A stretch of DNA of 64,000 nt. It comes from Pycnopodia helianthoides (lineage: Eukaryota; Echinodermata; Asteroidea; Forcipulatida; Asteriidae). The stretch lies in the NCBI GenBank assembly GCA_032158295.1, contig CM063246.1, forward strand, positions 4,683,371 to 4,747,370, given 5' to 3'. This document shows, one piece after another, positions 24,715-37,021 of this stretch (the stretch's first letter is position 1; each line of letters begins with the position of its first letter). Position numbers and translations under genes: made by a program. The notes beneath the pieces are model-generated. The model saw nothing but the letters and a program-made list of their open reading frames with translations. It was not told the origin of the DNA and ran no database searches.

Positions 24715-24847
24715 CAGGGAATTTCAAACCAGGACTGAAAGTGGAAAAGGAGAACAAGGCAAGGCAATTCTGACGAAACATATTGAAAATGAAGAATTTC
24801 TTTCTTTTTTTCCCCGTTTTGTTTTTGTTTTTTGTTTTTTTAAAGAA

Positions 24848-25018
24848 CTGGGCCCAATTTCATGGCTCTGCTTTAACATTTTTGATGCTAAGCAAAAATG
24901 AGCACGATACCAGTCACAGGTGGTACATGTGGCATGGTGTTTTTGGCTTGAAACCTTGTTTTTATGGGAAGCATAATTTTTCTGTGCTTTAAGCAGCTCC
25001 ATGAACTTGGGTCCCGGT
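24848..25018 (+). mobile_element. Family A MITE, diverged copy
   Basis: Starts GGGCCCAATTTCATGGCTCT and ends CTCCATGAACTTGGGTCCC, with core GATACCAGTCACAGGTGGTA. Confidence 0.8.
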
Positions 25019-25276
25019 TTTAACAGTTGATGGAAAAACAGATTGAATACAAAAACAGAAGGAATCAAGCCCAGAAAATGTTGGCAAAAAAAAAAGGGTC
25101 GTGGAATTTTAGGTGAGAGGATACGTTGACAAAGTCTATCGTGGACAAAAGAGGCAGATACAATTTATGAAGGAATTACTCACGCTTTCCATCGGGAAAA
25201 AAGAAAATGTTATTTTTGGTTTTCGGGAATATATTTTCAACGCGCTAACGATATTGATACATGGGACCACAAGAGC

Positions 25277-25470
25277 AGGGCCCAATTTCATAGAGCTGCT
25301 TAAGCAGAAAATACTGCTTAACAATTGTCCGCTAAGCAGGAATGAGCAGGATTCCAGTCACAAATTGTACATGTGACATTGTAGTTTGGCCGGTAACCTT
25401 ATTCTGGTAAGCATAAATTTGTCGTGCTTGGCTACTTTTTGTGCTTAAGCAGCTCTATGAAATTGGGCCC
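25277..25470 (+). mobile_element. Family A MITE, complete copy
   Basis: About 194 bp with near-perfect ends GGGCCCAATTTCATAGAGCT and CTCTATGAAATTGGGCCC. A good reference copy for the family. Confidence 0.9.
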
Positions 25471-25602
25471 AGGTCTGATGCGTTGTCCTTGAAAGGCAAG
25501 GTCGTTTGTGATTGAGAATGCACACCTTTTTTCGGGGAAATCTAAAATTTCTACCGGAACATTTTCGTACTTGAACATTTCTTCAAGGGGCACAGCGAAC
25601 CG

Positions 25603-25636
25603 GGGGGGGGGGGGGGGGGGGGGGGGGCGCGCGCGG
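25603..25636. repeat. Poly-G run followed by alternating GC
   Basis: A run of more than 20 G followed by CGCGCGCG, in an AT-rich setting. Confidence 0.9.
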
Positions 25637-28600
25637 AGGCAATTACTGCCTCCGGTCAAGTACATGTATCAGGACCGGTAAAATTTGATTGAAATATTTT
25701 CAGCAATATTTTCAGGTAAATAATAAAAGGATGACGAATTTACAAGAGAAATGTCTCTGAATTAAATTGATTGAATTGTAGTCTATGGATTGTCAAGATT
25801 GCTAGAAAATTGTATAACAAAAATCAAAAGTTGCACTAACACAAAAATTCAACTGGTGTGAAATTGGTGAAGATCTGAGGGAAAAATGCAGTACTTGTAA
25901 GGACAAGTAATGAAAGAGAAAAGTGAAGAACACACATGTTGTGAAAGTGTTCCAATGTTGGATTCTGAAAGCACTGAACAGACAATTTGTCCATGAAATA
26001 TGCTGTAATGTTTCAGTTTATTTATTTATGTATTAAATTGTCGTTTCATGTATTTGTTAATATTTCTTCCCATTTTACATAGTCTTTTGTTGATCAAATT
26101 TATTCATTTTATTAACTATCACTGTTATAAATACCTTTTTTTAAAACTAATTTATTTAATCTATTACTAGTATTATTATTTTCTTTCTTTCTTTTGTTCT
26201 TTTTTTGAGGGAGGTGGAAGCATGTGCTTGCATTTGATGTGAACCTTTCGTGTGATTTGAACTCTAAAATGGGTACCACGTACAACTTCTCAGGAAGTTT
26301 GAGTTTGAATTTCATACCTGTCAATTTTTAAACCAAAATCTAAGCTAATATTTAAGGGGCTCTAAGTGAAAACGGAATCAATCATGTCTACCAGCTTTTT
26401 AAAATCGTTGGTAATAATCCCAAGACACAATATTTCCAGCTTCTACCAACGGCAAGTAAAAAGCAAAACTTCTGTCGGTTATCTTACAATTTGGTTTCTG
26501 TAATATGCTACAAGCACAGGGGGCCATTAATCGGCCCCTGTCTAGCGGTGGTTCCTAAGTGCAGGGTTTGTCGAACACCATTTTTCCCACCCTCCAAGCT
26601 AATAATAATTCCTCAAACATACAGCCAAGCCAATGTTTGAATGACCAGGTCACTGCGTCTATTTATAGCTCAGTGCTGTTTTTATACCCATATATTGCAC
26701 CTGTCTCCACCACGGTAGATTTCACTCAGAGGTCCCCTATTGTAGGGGGGGGGGTGCACCACATAATATTACTACAGACACAGCAAACGCACATCCAAAA
26801 CAAACACGCGGCATAAAAAGAAAAACCCTGTTGTTTAGACAACGGTTTTGGCTTCTTTGTACCCAACTTAGAGGGTATACACGATCACAGTGCTGGTTCA
26901 ACAGAGTCAGTTCACCGTCAATTCTACAAGAGGCCACAATGGGCCGACGACACGACTGTTATATGAATGTTGAGAAGGGGGGGGGGAGGGGAATATTTAT
27001 CAAAGTGTGGTATTAGCCAATGTGAAACACGATATTGTGTCTTTAAACATGTAAATGTGCGGGGTGTATTTTTGTATTTTTTTTTTCCCCGATGACAGCG
27101 GTTTTAAAGGAGGGTGATGGTTGCCACGGGTTGTAATGACTTTAGCGGATTGGACGATCTGGGCTAAAGTAAGCATGCGACTGATCAATCACAAGAGATG
27201 GCAATGCGGATTCCTCGACCGGGGATCATTTCACAAACTGTGGGGGGTAGGGGTTTGGGGGAGACACACAGAATTTGCAAGGGCATCTCAAGTGATGGGC
27301 GCACTTGATACAACATGGTTTTTGCATGGATAGTCAAGGCTGAGTTCAGATGCTCTATATGAGAATGATATATGTAGAATTCCAATGACATTCTGATGAT
27401 CTATTTCAAATTATTTATTTTTTTAAACATTTACATATCCAATTTTTTACACAAGACATATATTTGAAAATGTGTAAATCCACCCAATCCAACATCTCAA
27501 AGTTATATTCCTGCAGTCTTTACAAAGGCAGCGAAATATTTTCCCACTACAGAATATCATTGGGGCAAAAGCAAAACTAAACAGTACTTGATGACCCCTT
27601 AAAAAAAAAACATGGATTTTGACATGAGAATATTGTACAGTTCACAAGGTGAGGTGACACCTAAGGTCAACGGTAACCCCTAATTTGAATTGATTCCTTG
27701 GTTTCAAAGAATCGCAATCAGCTTATTTTATGACAGCGTTTTCAAATATCAAGGAATTCACAGACAGGAAAATACTGCTCTGATAAAAAAAGATGCTCTA
27801 ATATTGTTTCCAGATTAGAAAAGAAGATCATCTTTTTGGGGGAACGGCCCTGTCAGCCAGACTTGAACGTACAGAGCGTGTATTGCGCTGAAAAAACCCT
27901 CAACGCCTTGTTTCCAACTTGGAACTCTGCTCCGGAGAAGATCAACGATTTTTTTTCAGGAGCATCTCTAAAACTTTGGCACTCGACTGGAATAATCTCT
28001 CGTATAAAAAACCGACCTTTCAATGCTTCACAGTAGTGATGGCATTATTGAATGAGTAAATGTATTGCAAACTGAATATATATTGTTCTGATGGTTCAAT
28101 GCCTGGGATGGGACGTTCACAACAAAAGAGCAAATGATGTATTAGACAAAATTACTTCATAGAAAGAAGCAAGAAGATATATATGTAACCAAAAAAAACC
28201 ACTTAAAGCAAAATTCCTGAGCAAGACAAAAAAAAAAAACCGATAAAGAATGAACTGTTACAAAAGAGGGGCCTAGACATCAAAATGTCAACATTTGGAT
28301 TTTGCCATCGACGAAAAAACAACAAACGAACTACAAAACATGAAGAAAAAAAATGAATAACGAAAAAATGAAAGGGACAACGATATTGAATTCAATGAAT
28401 CATAATAAAAGCTACTGTACGATATCTGCAAGTATTGGTTAGATAAGTGGACCGAGAGAATGAAAGTGGAAAGGCAGTGGGAAAAAAGGTACACCAGGGC
28501 AGTTGTTTGAAATGGCTTCAGTCGGCTTATTAAAATAATTCCACTAGTACTACCCTTGCTTCATTCCACAGTGCTGACTCACACAGTCCCTTTTCTCACA

Positions 28601-31394
28601 TTACATGGCACATCATGTCCTGTACAGTATTAGTATGAATTTTTTCTCTCTTCTCTTTCCCCGGGCACACAGCTAGATCAGATCTCTCCACTCAGCATGC
28701 CACACCCTAATCATTTCCCTGGCTGCCCGCTATAAATAGAAGCACTCGTGCTATTTATAGCCCGGCCAGGTCTAAATATAACCCGCTGGCCCCGGGAGAC
28801 TGCGAGCTGGACAGTGTAGGGTTTGTTCTACACATTGTAATTAGGATAAACTGTTTGGCTGGCTCCACTCTCGCCAGTCCCTCTCTCTCTGTGTTACAAC
28901 TCCCCTTGATATTGCATTTTATGCTGATCATGGTCACACGGGGGACTGGGGAAGGCAAGCATAGGATGCATGTATATACAAGGATGCTGTACATATTGTG
29001 TGTGGGAACGGGCCCTATCGGAAAAAACACAATTACACTGGCAGCAGTCTGCAAAATATAATCAGATTCTATTTATAGTCCGGCTATGAATGCATATTGA
29101 ACACTAATCACATGGCTTGAATGTGCATTTTTTTTTATTTTTATGAGTGTAAATTCTGTTACGCGCAATTTCGTTTTAGAAATCTTCTTCTTTACCCCCC
29201 TTCTTTTTCACCCCCTCTCCTTTTCCACCCCCTTCCCCTTTCGTCTCCGTCGCTCAGGTACAGTACACAATATATACTGTAAAACAAGTGCGCTGAATTT
29301 CTCAACAGATAATAAAAGGTTCTTGTATTGTGCTGGATAGAATTACACCAGCATGTAATAAGTAACACATATTGTGGTTTACTCTGTGGAGTCTATGCAT
29401 ACGTGTTGTGCCTATGTCGCAAATTAACTTACGCTGGATATATTAAATTACGTATACATCCATTTCTGTAAATTGTTATCTTATCATTCAATGGATCTCA
29501 AGGAGCATCTTCTTCTTTTTTTTCTGTTTTTTTTTTTTTTTTTTTTTGACTAACTGTTACCGTTAAAGGGAAAAATAGTACAAATTAATTTTTCTCTTGG
29601 TTTTGTCAGAAATTTTGAAAAAATTTCTATTCTTTGAGCTGAGGCCTAAAGAAGGAGACACACTGCAATAGAGAAACATACATGCGGGGTATAACGGCCG
29701 AACTGAGTGAGAACAAGTACAAAATTGTCATTTTTTGTTGATGTCCAAGTTGAAGATGTGAACATTTCAAATGCATAATTTTTTCTCAGCTATTTTTTCT
29801 TCAAGGGGTATATCTGCATTCCCAGTGTGTAGGCCTATATGTATTTTTACTTTAATCTTGAGCCTCTCACCTCTGCTGCTTTTTTCAATAGATGCATCTA
29901 GAGCCTGTCGCTGACTGAACATCTATGGTGCATGGACACGTACTTGAACTGTACACGTGTAAAATTGTGCCACCTCCCCCGCCCAACACCCCACCATCCC
30001 CCCCCCCCCCCCCGCCTCTACTCCCCGATGAAAATCTATACATTGGGCACTGGGTAGGCTTTTGTGTACACGCCCCAGTCATTCCTAGTTACTACTCGGT
30101 CCTAAATCCTGTTATGTGAAGACCTATCTTGTTACGCTAGAACGGCTTTTTGATGTACGCTTAATACAAAATAATGTATCTCTGAATTGGTTACCAGCAA
30201 GGTACCTTAAAAGGCAAACCACATTTTTATCAAAGGAGCATCCAACATTTTTTGGACTTCTGTAATTTCTGTGACGTCCAATAAAACCAACCTACCCCAG
30301 ATTCATCACAGTGGATAACCAAGTGTTCCCTATTTAGAAAAAATAATAATAATAAGTTCACGCTTTTATTATTTTTTTCAGCGTTTTTTTTCCTTCTTAT
30401 AAGTATTGTCGTTGATGCTCAGTAGATAAAAATATAAACTAAGCGGGGATCCAGTCAAATCAAAATACACTGCAAATCAAAACCTGTTTTGGCCGGTATT
30501 CCAGATCCGCTTAGCATGCACGCCCTGCGCTAAATTAGTTTTCATGGTAACCCGCAACCAAGATTCCTCTTCTCATTCTAAACCATGTCATCTTTCATTA
30601 TTTAAGCGGAGGATGTTTTTAAGTTCAAGTTCTTAACTTTATAAATGTGATCAAACAAAAGGGGGAGACAAAAAAAAGAGTAAAGTATAAACAAGAAAAA
30701 AACATACATAAATATTGAAATATTCTGAAAACAGGGTATTTTAGGAAAAGATACAAACATCCCAGTTTTGAGCTGAACTATAAAAATTTTACATAAATAA
30801 ACAAAATTAAGAAAAGCTCCATTCACGTTTTCAAGTCCGACATATTCAATGAACTTTGTAAATGTAGTAACTTCAAATATTTGTGTAGGAATCTCAAAAA
30901 CAAACCCACACAAATTTGAGGTGGTGTGTGCTTCAATTTTTCATTTAAATTTTGTTTTGCTCCACATGCAAATCTTTTACTTAAATACAGAAAACATGAC
31001 CACAAAATAAAACCTCAAAAACTGTAGGCGGGGAAAAAAGGGTTCAGATGACTCGGTTTCGACACATCTGGCAGGAATGTTCACAATACTGCTTGGTACC
31101 GGCTATGCACCACACTCACCACGAGACCGAGTTGTGTGGTGGGCCAAGCTGTTTGACTTGTCAGTCAGCCAAGTTGCACTCCATCCCCGGTCGTGGTTTT
31201 GACACTTTTTCTTTCGGTTAAAACTGCTATATTTGGAAACCGTTTGTGCACGTTTCACTTTCCTTCCTCCGGCCGAGGGAAACTGTGAGAGGAATTTTGA
31301 GGGTTAGCGGCCGGACTGCAGACGTTTTATCACATGCAAGCAGCCATCTTGTTTTACCCCCGATTGTATATTACATGCATGCATGACCAAAATG
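25637..31394. other. Long intronic stretch without a recognised gene
   Basis: 5.8 kb with no splice-supported coding segment and no full repeat that I could bound. It has G runs (26745-26753, 26977-26987), T runs (29516-29546), C runs (29997-30013) and three exact CTATAAATAG-type decamers (26659, 28730, 28751) plus one at 29069. Diverged transposon remnants are likely but were not identified. Confidence 0.5.
28730..28760. promoter_or_regulatory. Paired MEF2/TATA-like decamers in an inverted repeat
   Basis: CTATAAATAG (28730-28739) and CTATTTATAG (28751-28760) sit in a longer imperfect inverted repeat bounded by CCTGGC and GGCCAGG. The decamer fits the MEF2 consensus YTAWWWWTAR and also contains TATAAATA. 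Function is only suggested. Confidence 0.3.
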
Positions 31395-31532
31395 AGGCTT
31401 ACCAGAGTAAGGTTACCAGCCAAAATAGCATGTCACATGTACTACATGTGACTGGTATCCTGCTTTCTTTTGCTTAGCAGACAATTTTCAAGCGCTATTT
31501 TCTGCTTAAGCGGCTCTATAAAATTGGGCCCT
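31395..31532 (-). mobile_element. Family A MITE, truncated
   Basis: The core is in inverse order (GGTTACCAGCCAAAATAGCA, then ACATGTGACTGGTATCCTGC), ending CGGCTCTATAAAATTGGGCCC. One end is missing. Confidence 0.8.
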
Positions 31533-31789
31533 GCTGAGGAGCCGTTGTAATTCTACATGCATGAACCTTAAGGGTTGTTTAATCAGTGCATGATCATTGC
31601 AAGGTGCGTCTTATTGCAGAGCAAAGGCAGGACAAACTTTCCCAGTAAAAAAAACGAGACATATCATGTGACGCGCTGTAAACCAGTCACAAGGGCAGAA
31701 TCTTTACAAGGGGGTGTTGCAGTATCAACACGTTTGTGTGTGTTTGTATGGGTAACAACTTCCAACGGGGGTTCAGTCAAAATAGCTGG

Positions 31790-32345
31790 CACAATTATTA
31801 TTACCAAGTATTCCATTGCATATGGTGCAATAACTCAACAACATGAACAACAATTGGAAAGAATCCAGAAGCGTGTTCTCAAGCTAATTTTAGGGGCTGA
31901 TTCCAATGACTACCTCAGTGCATTAGAGTCTCTCAGTTTAACAAGTCTGAGCATTCGACGTAGGTCATTGTGTTTAAAATTTGCCTCAGAGTTTACTGCA
32001 AAACTGTCGCATCTCCTCCCACCTCCCAAAACTCACAGGGTCCTTCGCAAAACTAATTTAATATCTCAGCCAAAATGTAAAACAAACAGACTCAGAGATA
32101 GTGCTGTCCCATATTTAATCAATCTTTTTAAGTCTCAGTAATTAATTTGATGCTGTTTTCAATTTTTCAATTTGTCTCCAAGTTATTTTGTTTAGCTTGG
32201 TTTTTGCCGCAAATTTTTTATTTTTTGAAAAATTTCAAACTAAAAGGAATTTTCTGTATTTTTAAAACTTATTGTAAATTGTTGCAATTCAGCATGTGGC
32301 TGCTTATAACAAGTTTGTCAATAAACCATTCTATATAATATATCT
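31790..32345 (+). pseudogene. C-terminal end and 3' UTR of a non-LTR retrotransposon polyprotein
   Basis: The frame to 32141 contains QLERIQKRVLKLILG, YLSALESLSLTSLSIRRRSL and SAVPYLINLFKSQ then a stop. These are the order and spacing of the region after the reverse transcriptase in I/Jockey/CR1-group LINEs. The RT domain is absent, as usual for 5'-truncated copies. A T-rich 3' UTR ends near ATAAACCATTCTATATAATA. Confidence 0.75.
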
Positions 32346-33374
32346 ATCTGTCTGAAAGATAAGTGTCCCTCAACTGTTTTGGAAAGTGTGCTATAAATAG
32401 AAAGACCAGCTGATCAGTTTCAATAATGGAAAACACAAAATGTTATCGATAATAAACTGGGCAGGTGGGGTACTTCTGACCCTGCACCTGAACTTTGGCC
32501 TCATCCAGAGCAATCGAGAATGATAACGGTAGCGATAGTGCAATGCATTTTGTAAACAAGTGGCTGAACGTCAAAACTCTGGAAGTTTGCTGCCACCGAT
32601 GAAACTTTCATTGACCCCAAAAAACAAACCCTTTTTATGTAATTTTGTGCAAGCGGAGCTTAAAGGGGGGTGTTTCCGGACGCAAAACAACCTCATTTAA
32701 GTTTATCAGACTGGTATGCTGACTGTTTTGTAGAGTAGACTCTAGCCCCAACAGCTGATGTCAGGCTCGGCCTTGAGCCTTGCATAAAAGAGGGGGGGAG
32801 GGCATGTCACATGAGGAAATTTACAGGCAACCAGTTCTAGGCAATCCCACAGACGAAACATTCTCATTTCAATTTTTATTTCTGTTAATTTCTCTTGAGG
32901 AATCAACTACCTCATTCTGAATGCAGCGGAGTTGGTTGCCTTCGAGGTGCTCGAACACAAGTTTGCTACGTGTGACAGGCCCTTTAACATGCCCGTATAA
33001 CTTTCAAGCCTTCCAGTTTTTACATTTTTTGTATTGAGGTTTCTCCCTTGATCTTTCCGTTGGGGTCACAGACATGTGACTATCATGACTTCTGATACTT
33101 CGTGTAAACGCACGTACCAACCAGGTAAAAAAACAACAAGCGTCTCATTTCAGCATAATGTACATTTGTGCGTGCAGCACCATCTCTCCTATTGATTGGT
33201 AACCCTGGAATATGTACTCTTGATACAATCAGGGAACCAGCAGCGTTCGCCCAGAACAGTGGTTCGCTGGCCAGATTGCCAGTTAAAACACCCGAGGACC
33301 AGTCAAACTGTACTCTAAGTGGTCCGGCTGGCTAGTTTAGTGTTGAAAAAGCATAGATCTCGGTTTCATTTGAA
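32346..33374. other. Intronic sequence, nothing recognised
   Basis: No gene or bounded repeat. One CTATAAATAG decamer at 32391-32400. Confidence 0.5.
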
Positions 33375-33617
33375 ATGCTGGAACCGTCTTCCTCAATCTG
33401 TTCGTTTAACCAAGTCCCTGAGTTCCTTCAAATCCCAATTAAAAACCCACCTCTATCCTAAGTTACTCTAGTTTGTATCATTGTTAATTGCATTGTTTTG
33501 TTTGTAAATCATGTAGTTTTGTACTCTTTTGTTTGGTTGCTTTTGTATTTCTTAAGCGTTTTGTATCGCTTTTGTAAAAAGCGCTATATAAGTAAGGTTA
33601 TTATTATTATTATTATT
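33375..33617 (+). pseudogene. 3' terminus of a CR1/L2-like LINE with (TTA)n tail
   Basis: The coding remnant WNRLPQSVRLTKSLSSFKSQ followed by LKTHLYPKLL and a stop (33378-33472) is the typical end of these LINE polyproteins. The 3' UTR ends AAAAAGCGCTATATAAGTAA followed by GG and (TTA)n at 33599-33617. Confidence 0.8.
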
Positions 33618-33756
33618 AACATGAACAAGTGAATAAAGCTGGTGGACTACATGTAGTAGATGTTAAGCTAGCTGGTCCTGCAGGCTAGTCACTGAAAAGG
33701 TTAAGGACAAACACCGACCAGCTCTTGAAAACAGACCATCCACGTTCATGTACATA

Positions 33757-33862
33757 AAATGTACATAAAGATGTACATTGTATAAAAATGTACATTGTAT
33801 AAAAATGTACATGTACATTGTATAAAACTGTACATTGTATAAAAATGTACAGTGTACATCAT
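33757..33862. repeat. 17-bp minisatellite around TGTACATTGTATAAAAA
   Basis: About six imperfect copies, AT-rich, mixed with TGTACATG palindromes. Confidence 0.85.
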
Positions 33863-34835
33863 GTCAACTATGTATAAAAATCCCATGTATTTATGATCTG
33901 GTACTAGTGTTTATGTACACATGTATGTCTGTAAGAGCCCTATGGCTTCACAAACATGTAGTAAAGGATGCTTTCAAGTAAGCCTGTTTTTTACCGCATG
34001 AGGGCGCTTTCAATGGCGAATTTCCTCGCGCCACAATTGCAGTTCTATCCTGTTTTGACTGCCTGTTTGTTGTTTTCTTACATCAACGGCCATATATATA
34101 TTTACAATAATAACATCAACGAACAAAACACTTCGTTTTACTTATTCGTGAATTTTGTTTCACACGCGCCCTCACAGGGAAAAAAATACTGCGAAATGGA
34201 ACTTAAACATGATTTACGTTGACTCCTGAAGGAGGCCGGACCAAATGCATTGACGTCTTCCCGCTGTCATCTTATAACGACGATGACACAATGGATACGC
34301 GCAATGACCTCCTTTTGACCTGTACATGAGGGCGCCCTACAGCAGGTCCATTGACACAGTGAATCGCTTCCATCCATCCATTAAATCAATCACAGACAGA
34401 CAACGGCTAAGTCACCCAAACCATCTTGAATCCCCCAGAATCCACCTGATTCCGACGGCATCGTTTAAAAAAAAAAAGCGTAACATGTACATCAAACCGA
34501 CCCACGCTTTTGTCTGGGTCAGGGCCTGCAGTCAAATCTTCAGAGTCGTCGGAATTTGGTCTAGTCCATATGTATGTAGAACTAATCATTGGATGCTGAC
34601 AGATTTCTGGGTGTGTGAGATCCTTCGGGAGTCAGGGTATGGGTACAGACAAAACAAAACAACAACAAAAACAAAAACAACAACAAAAACAAAAACAACA
34701 CCAACACCCGACAGACAACTGAAAAGAAGCAAACTCCACCAAAACGAGTTTGAAATACTCTAGACAGATACTATTAGAAGTAATAAAATTGGCAAGAAAT
34801 TGTAAGAAGGAAAAAAAAAAGTAAAAATTACTTAC
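33863..34835. other. Intronic sequence just downstream of the exon donor
   Basis: Contains an (ACAAAA)n-like tract (34652-34704). No exon found. Confidence 0.55.
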
Positions 34836-34933
34836 TATTGTGCACTATCTATAAGTTGATACTCGTGTGATCGGTCGTAACAGGCCTGTACACCGCCATC
34901 TAACCATAATCTTTTCGTATGCTCCCAAAATTC
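34836..34933 (-). CDS. GNAS: Galpha-s exon (equivalent of vertebrate GNAS exon 6), internal exon
   Basis: This exon is 98 bases: 32 codons plus two bases (TA) that begin a tyrosine codon finished in the next exon. The acceptor is a long T tract ending TTCTGTGCAG and the donor is GTAAGTAA. The peptide contains [20 protein letters not shown] followed by [12 protein letters not shown](Y). It matches the helical-domain end of Galpha-s ([20 protein letters not shown], then RSNEYQLIDCAQY). The phase-2 split inside the Y codon is the same as in vertebrate GNAS. The next exon would read FLDKI and lead into switch I. I could not find it between 1 and 34835. The cysteine of vertebrate LIDCAQ is serine here. 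A five-copy 68-bp tandem array begins about 45 bases upstream of the acceptor, so the branch point must sit at or within the array edge. Confidence 0.96.
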
Positions 34934-34978
34934 CTGCACAGAAAAAAAAAAGGAAAGCAAAAACAAAATTGAAGTAGG

Positions 34979-35310
34979 GTTTGAGACTTTGCATTGTGGA
35001 GATACAATCTAGTAAGGTTTGCGGTAACACCATGTGCATGAGTAGGATTTGAAACTTTGCATGGTGGAAATACAATCTAGTACGGTTTGCGGTAACACCA
35101 TGTACATGTACATGAGTAGGATTTGAAACTTTGCATGGTGGAGATACAATCTTATAAGGTTTGCAGTAACACCATGTACATGAGTAGGATTTGAAACTTT
35201 GCATGGTGGAGATACAATCTAATACGGTTTGCGGTAACACCATGTACATGAGTAGGATTTGAAACTTTGCATTGTGGAGATACAATCTAGTAAAGTTTGC
35301 GGTAACACAA
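34979..35310. repeat. 68-bp minisatellite, five copies, next to the exon acceptor
   Basis: The unit contains GAAACTTTGCATGGTGGAGA, ACAATCTAGTA and GGTTTGCGGTAACACCATG. GGTTTGCGG-type starts fall at 35016, 35084, 35158 (with a TGTACA insertion), 35226 and 35294. Single diverged units occur at 60505-60565 and near 40100, in the Penelope-like regions. Confidence 0.9.
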
Positions 35311-35365
35311 CGTTCGTGGAAAAATCTCTCTTTGAGTTGTGATTGTTCTTAAGCCACCATTTCTT
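35311..35365 (+). mobile_element. Penelope-like-region fragment after the 68-bp array
   Basis: AAATCTCTCTTTGAGTTGTG and the following AAGCCACCA align with AAATTTCTCTTGTGAGTTGTG and GACCACAAG at 39970-40007, in both cases just after a GTTTGCRG unit. Confidence 0.45.
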
Positions 35366-35458
35366 TTCAGAAATCACCACACCTCATACATGTGCATGTC
35401 ATAGAGAGTTATTACATGTATGCATACATGTATGTACATGGTGTTACCACAAACCTCT

Positions 35459-35583
35459 GGCTGTATCCGAATTGGCACCTACAGATACATATTGCTACGA
35501 CTGTTGCTAAGGACGTCCTATACTTCAACGCATGATGACGTGGAAATCTAGCCGTAGCTGTAGCCGCTAATTCGGACACAGCC
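35459..35583. mobile_element. Family J inverted-repeat element, copy 2
   Basis: The ends GGCTGTATCCGAATTGGC and GCTAATTCGGACACAGCC enclose CCTACAGATAC and its imperfect inverse. About 125 bp. Confidence 0.75.
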
Positions 35584-37021
35584 TCACTTTTAAGATAAAA
35601 AAACATGAATCTGCACCGAGCATACCCTTCAATTCTATAGAGGATATTGCTTTAGGTTGCTACATGTATAGAGAGCCATCATTCCTTTTTAAATTCCCTG
35701 GAAGCTAATTATAATACACAGAGACCTTGCCATCAATATTTTAAAATTCAAAATTTTAATTTTAAACGACACACTTCACAATCACCTGCATTAGTGTAAA
35801 AATTGTGTGTTTTTTTTTGCATTTTTAAATGAAGTGTTGACCTGAGAACAAAACAGGTCCACACAATGTAGGGACTTGAAACACTATGTGGACTTACAAT
35901 ACATACATCCACACAGTGTTTTTTTTTACAGTGTTGAAGAATAGGAAGTGTTATGACTTAAAGAACAAAGGGATGTCCACAGAGTGAATGTAACACAGAG
36001 CTGTAGGTGTTTTTATTTGTATTGTTATTTTCTTTAAATATATAATTATTATTTTTTTAAATTTTAATTGGGTTTTGTGTATGTGTTTTTTGTTCGTTCG
36101 TTTGTTTGTTTGTTTGTTTGTTTGTTTGTTTGTTTGTTTTTGTTTTGTTTTGTTGTTTTTTTTTTTTTGAGGGGGGTGTTTTGGAGGGGGGGAGGGGTTT
36201 TGGAGGGGGGCGTGTTTGCAGGAGCAACCAGATCCCCCCTTCGCTGGAACCAGAAATTGGAAAAAAAACTAAGAAAGGACACTTTCCAACGCCCACATCA
36301 AGGTGAGAGTGGTCAAATCATCCTTTGAGCGAGAGGTGCATAGCAGCAGCAGGCTCCACAGTATGGCAAAAAAAAAGGAAAAAAAAAGGGCCTTAGATTA
36401 ATGAAAGAAAAATATTGATGAAAAAAAAAACGTTGATAATGCCTGCCACTTGGCCTTGTACTAAAAATAGCTCACCTGGGCAACGCAACCATAAACAAAA
36501 ACACCCCAAAATAGACTTGTTTTACATACGTGGAATATCAAAACACAGATTAGAAAGTCTCCCGATTGCTAAGAATAGAACCCAGCAAACCTCATGTGTA
36601 AAAAATAATGAAAGAGTGGTAAAGAAGCCGTCTGCACGTGGGAATAAATTTTCGGTTTACAGGGTAGATGATACATCCTTGGGCTTCTCTTTCTTTTCTT
36701 TTTTTAAGGACTGTGCCAGTACATTTATTTAAATAATCTGGTTTTCGAGAAGTCTATCAGGTACATGAGCACTACAAACCTAGCAGAGTGGAATTGGGTT
36801 TAGCCAGAAGGGTTGTCTGTGCGTCACAGGACCAGCCTATTAATATAAAACTGAGAAGCACTATACTTCATCTGCCATTTACATGTGAAAGTATCGTTTT
36901 TTTTTTAGCAATTTGTACACCCAAAGTTTGTTTTTGTTTTTCTCAATGGGGAGTCAGTTTTGGGGGATAATTTTTTCTCACAAACAAGATAACTGGAGTG
37001 CTACCTAAATGTATCGAAAGT
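35584..37021. other. Intronic sequence with (GTTT)n and homopolymers
   Basis: (GTTT)n at 36093-36140 followed by T and G runs to 36215. CTAAAAATAG at 36461-36470. No gene. Confidence 0.6.

Noticed and set aside
24201..24767. 188-codon hydrophobic frame on the minus strand
   Set aside because: By-product of the 20-bp purine array; the repeated FSLFFLSFPYS pattern is simply the repeat unit translated.
31575..32141. 188-codon host gene
   Set aside because: The C-terminal two thirds match the tail of LINE polyproteins and the N-terminal part is unrelated intron sequence.
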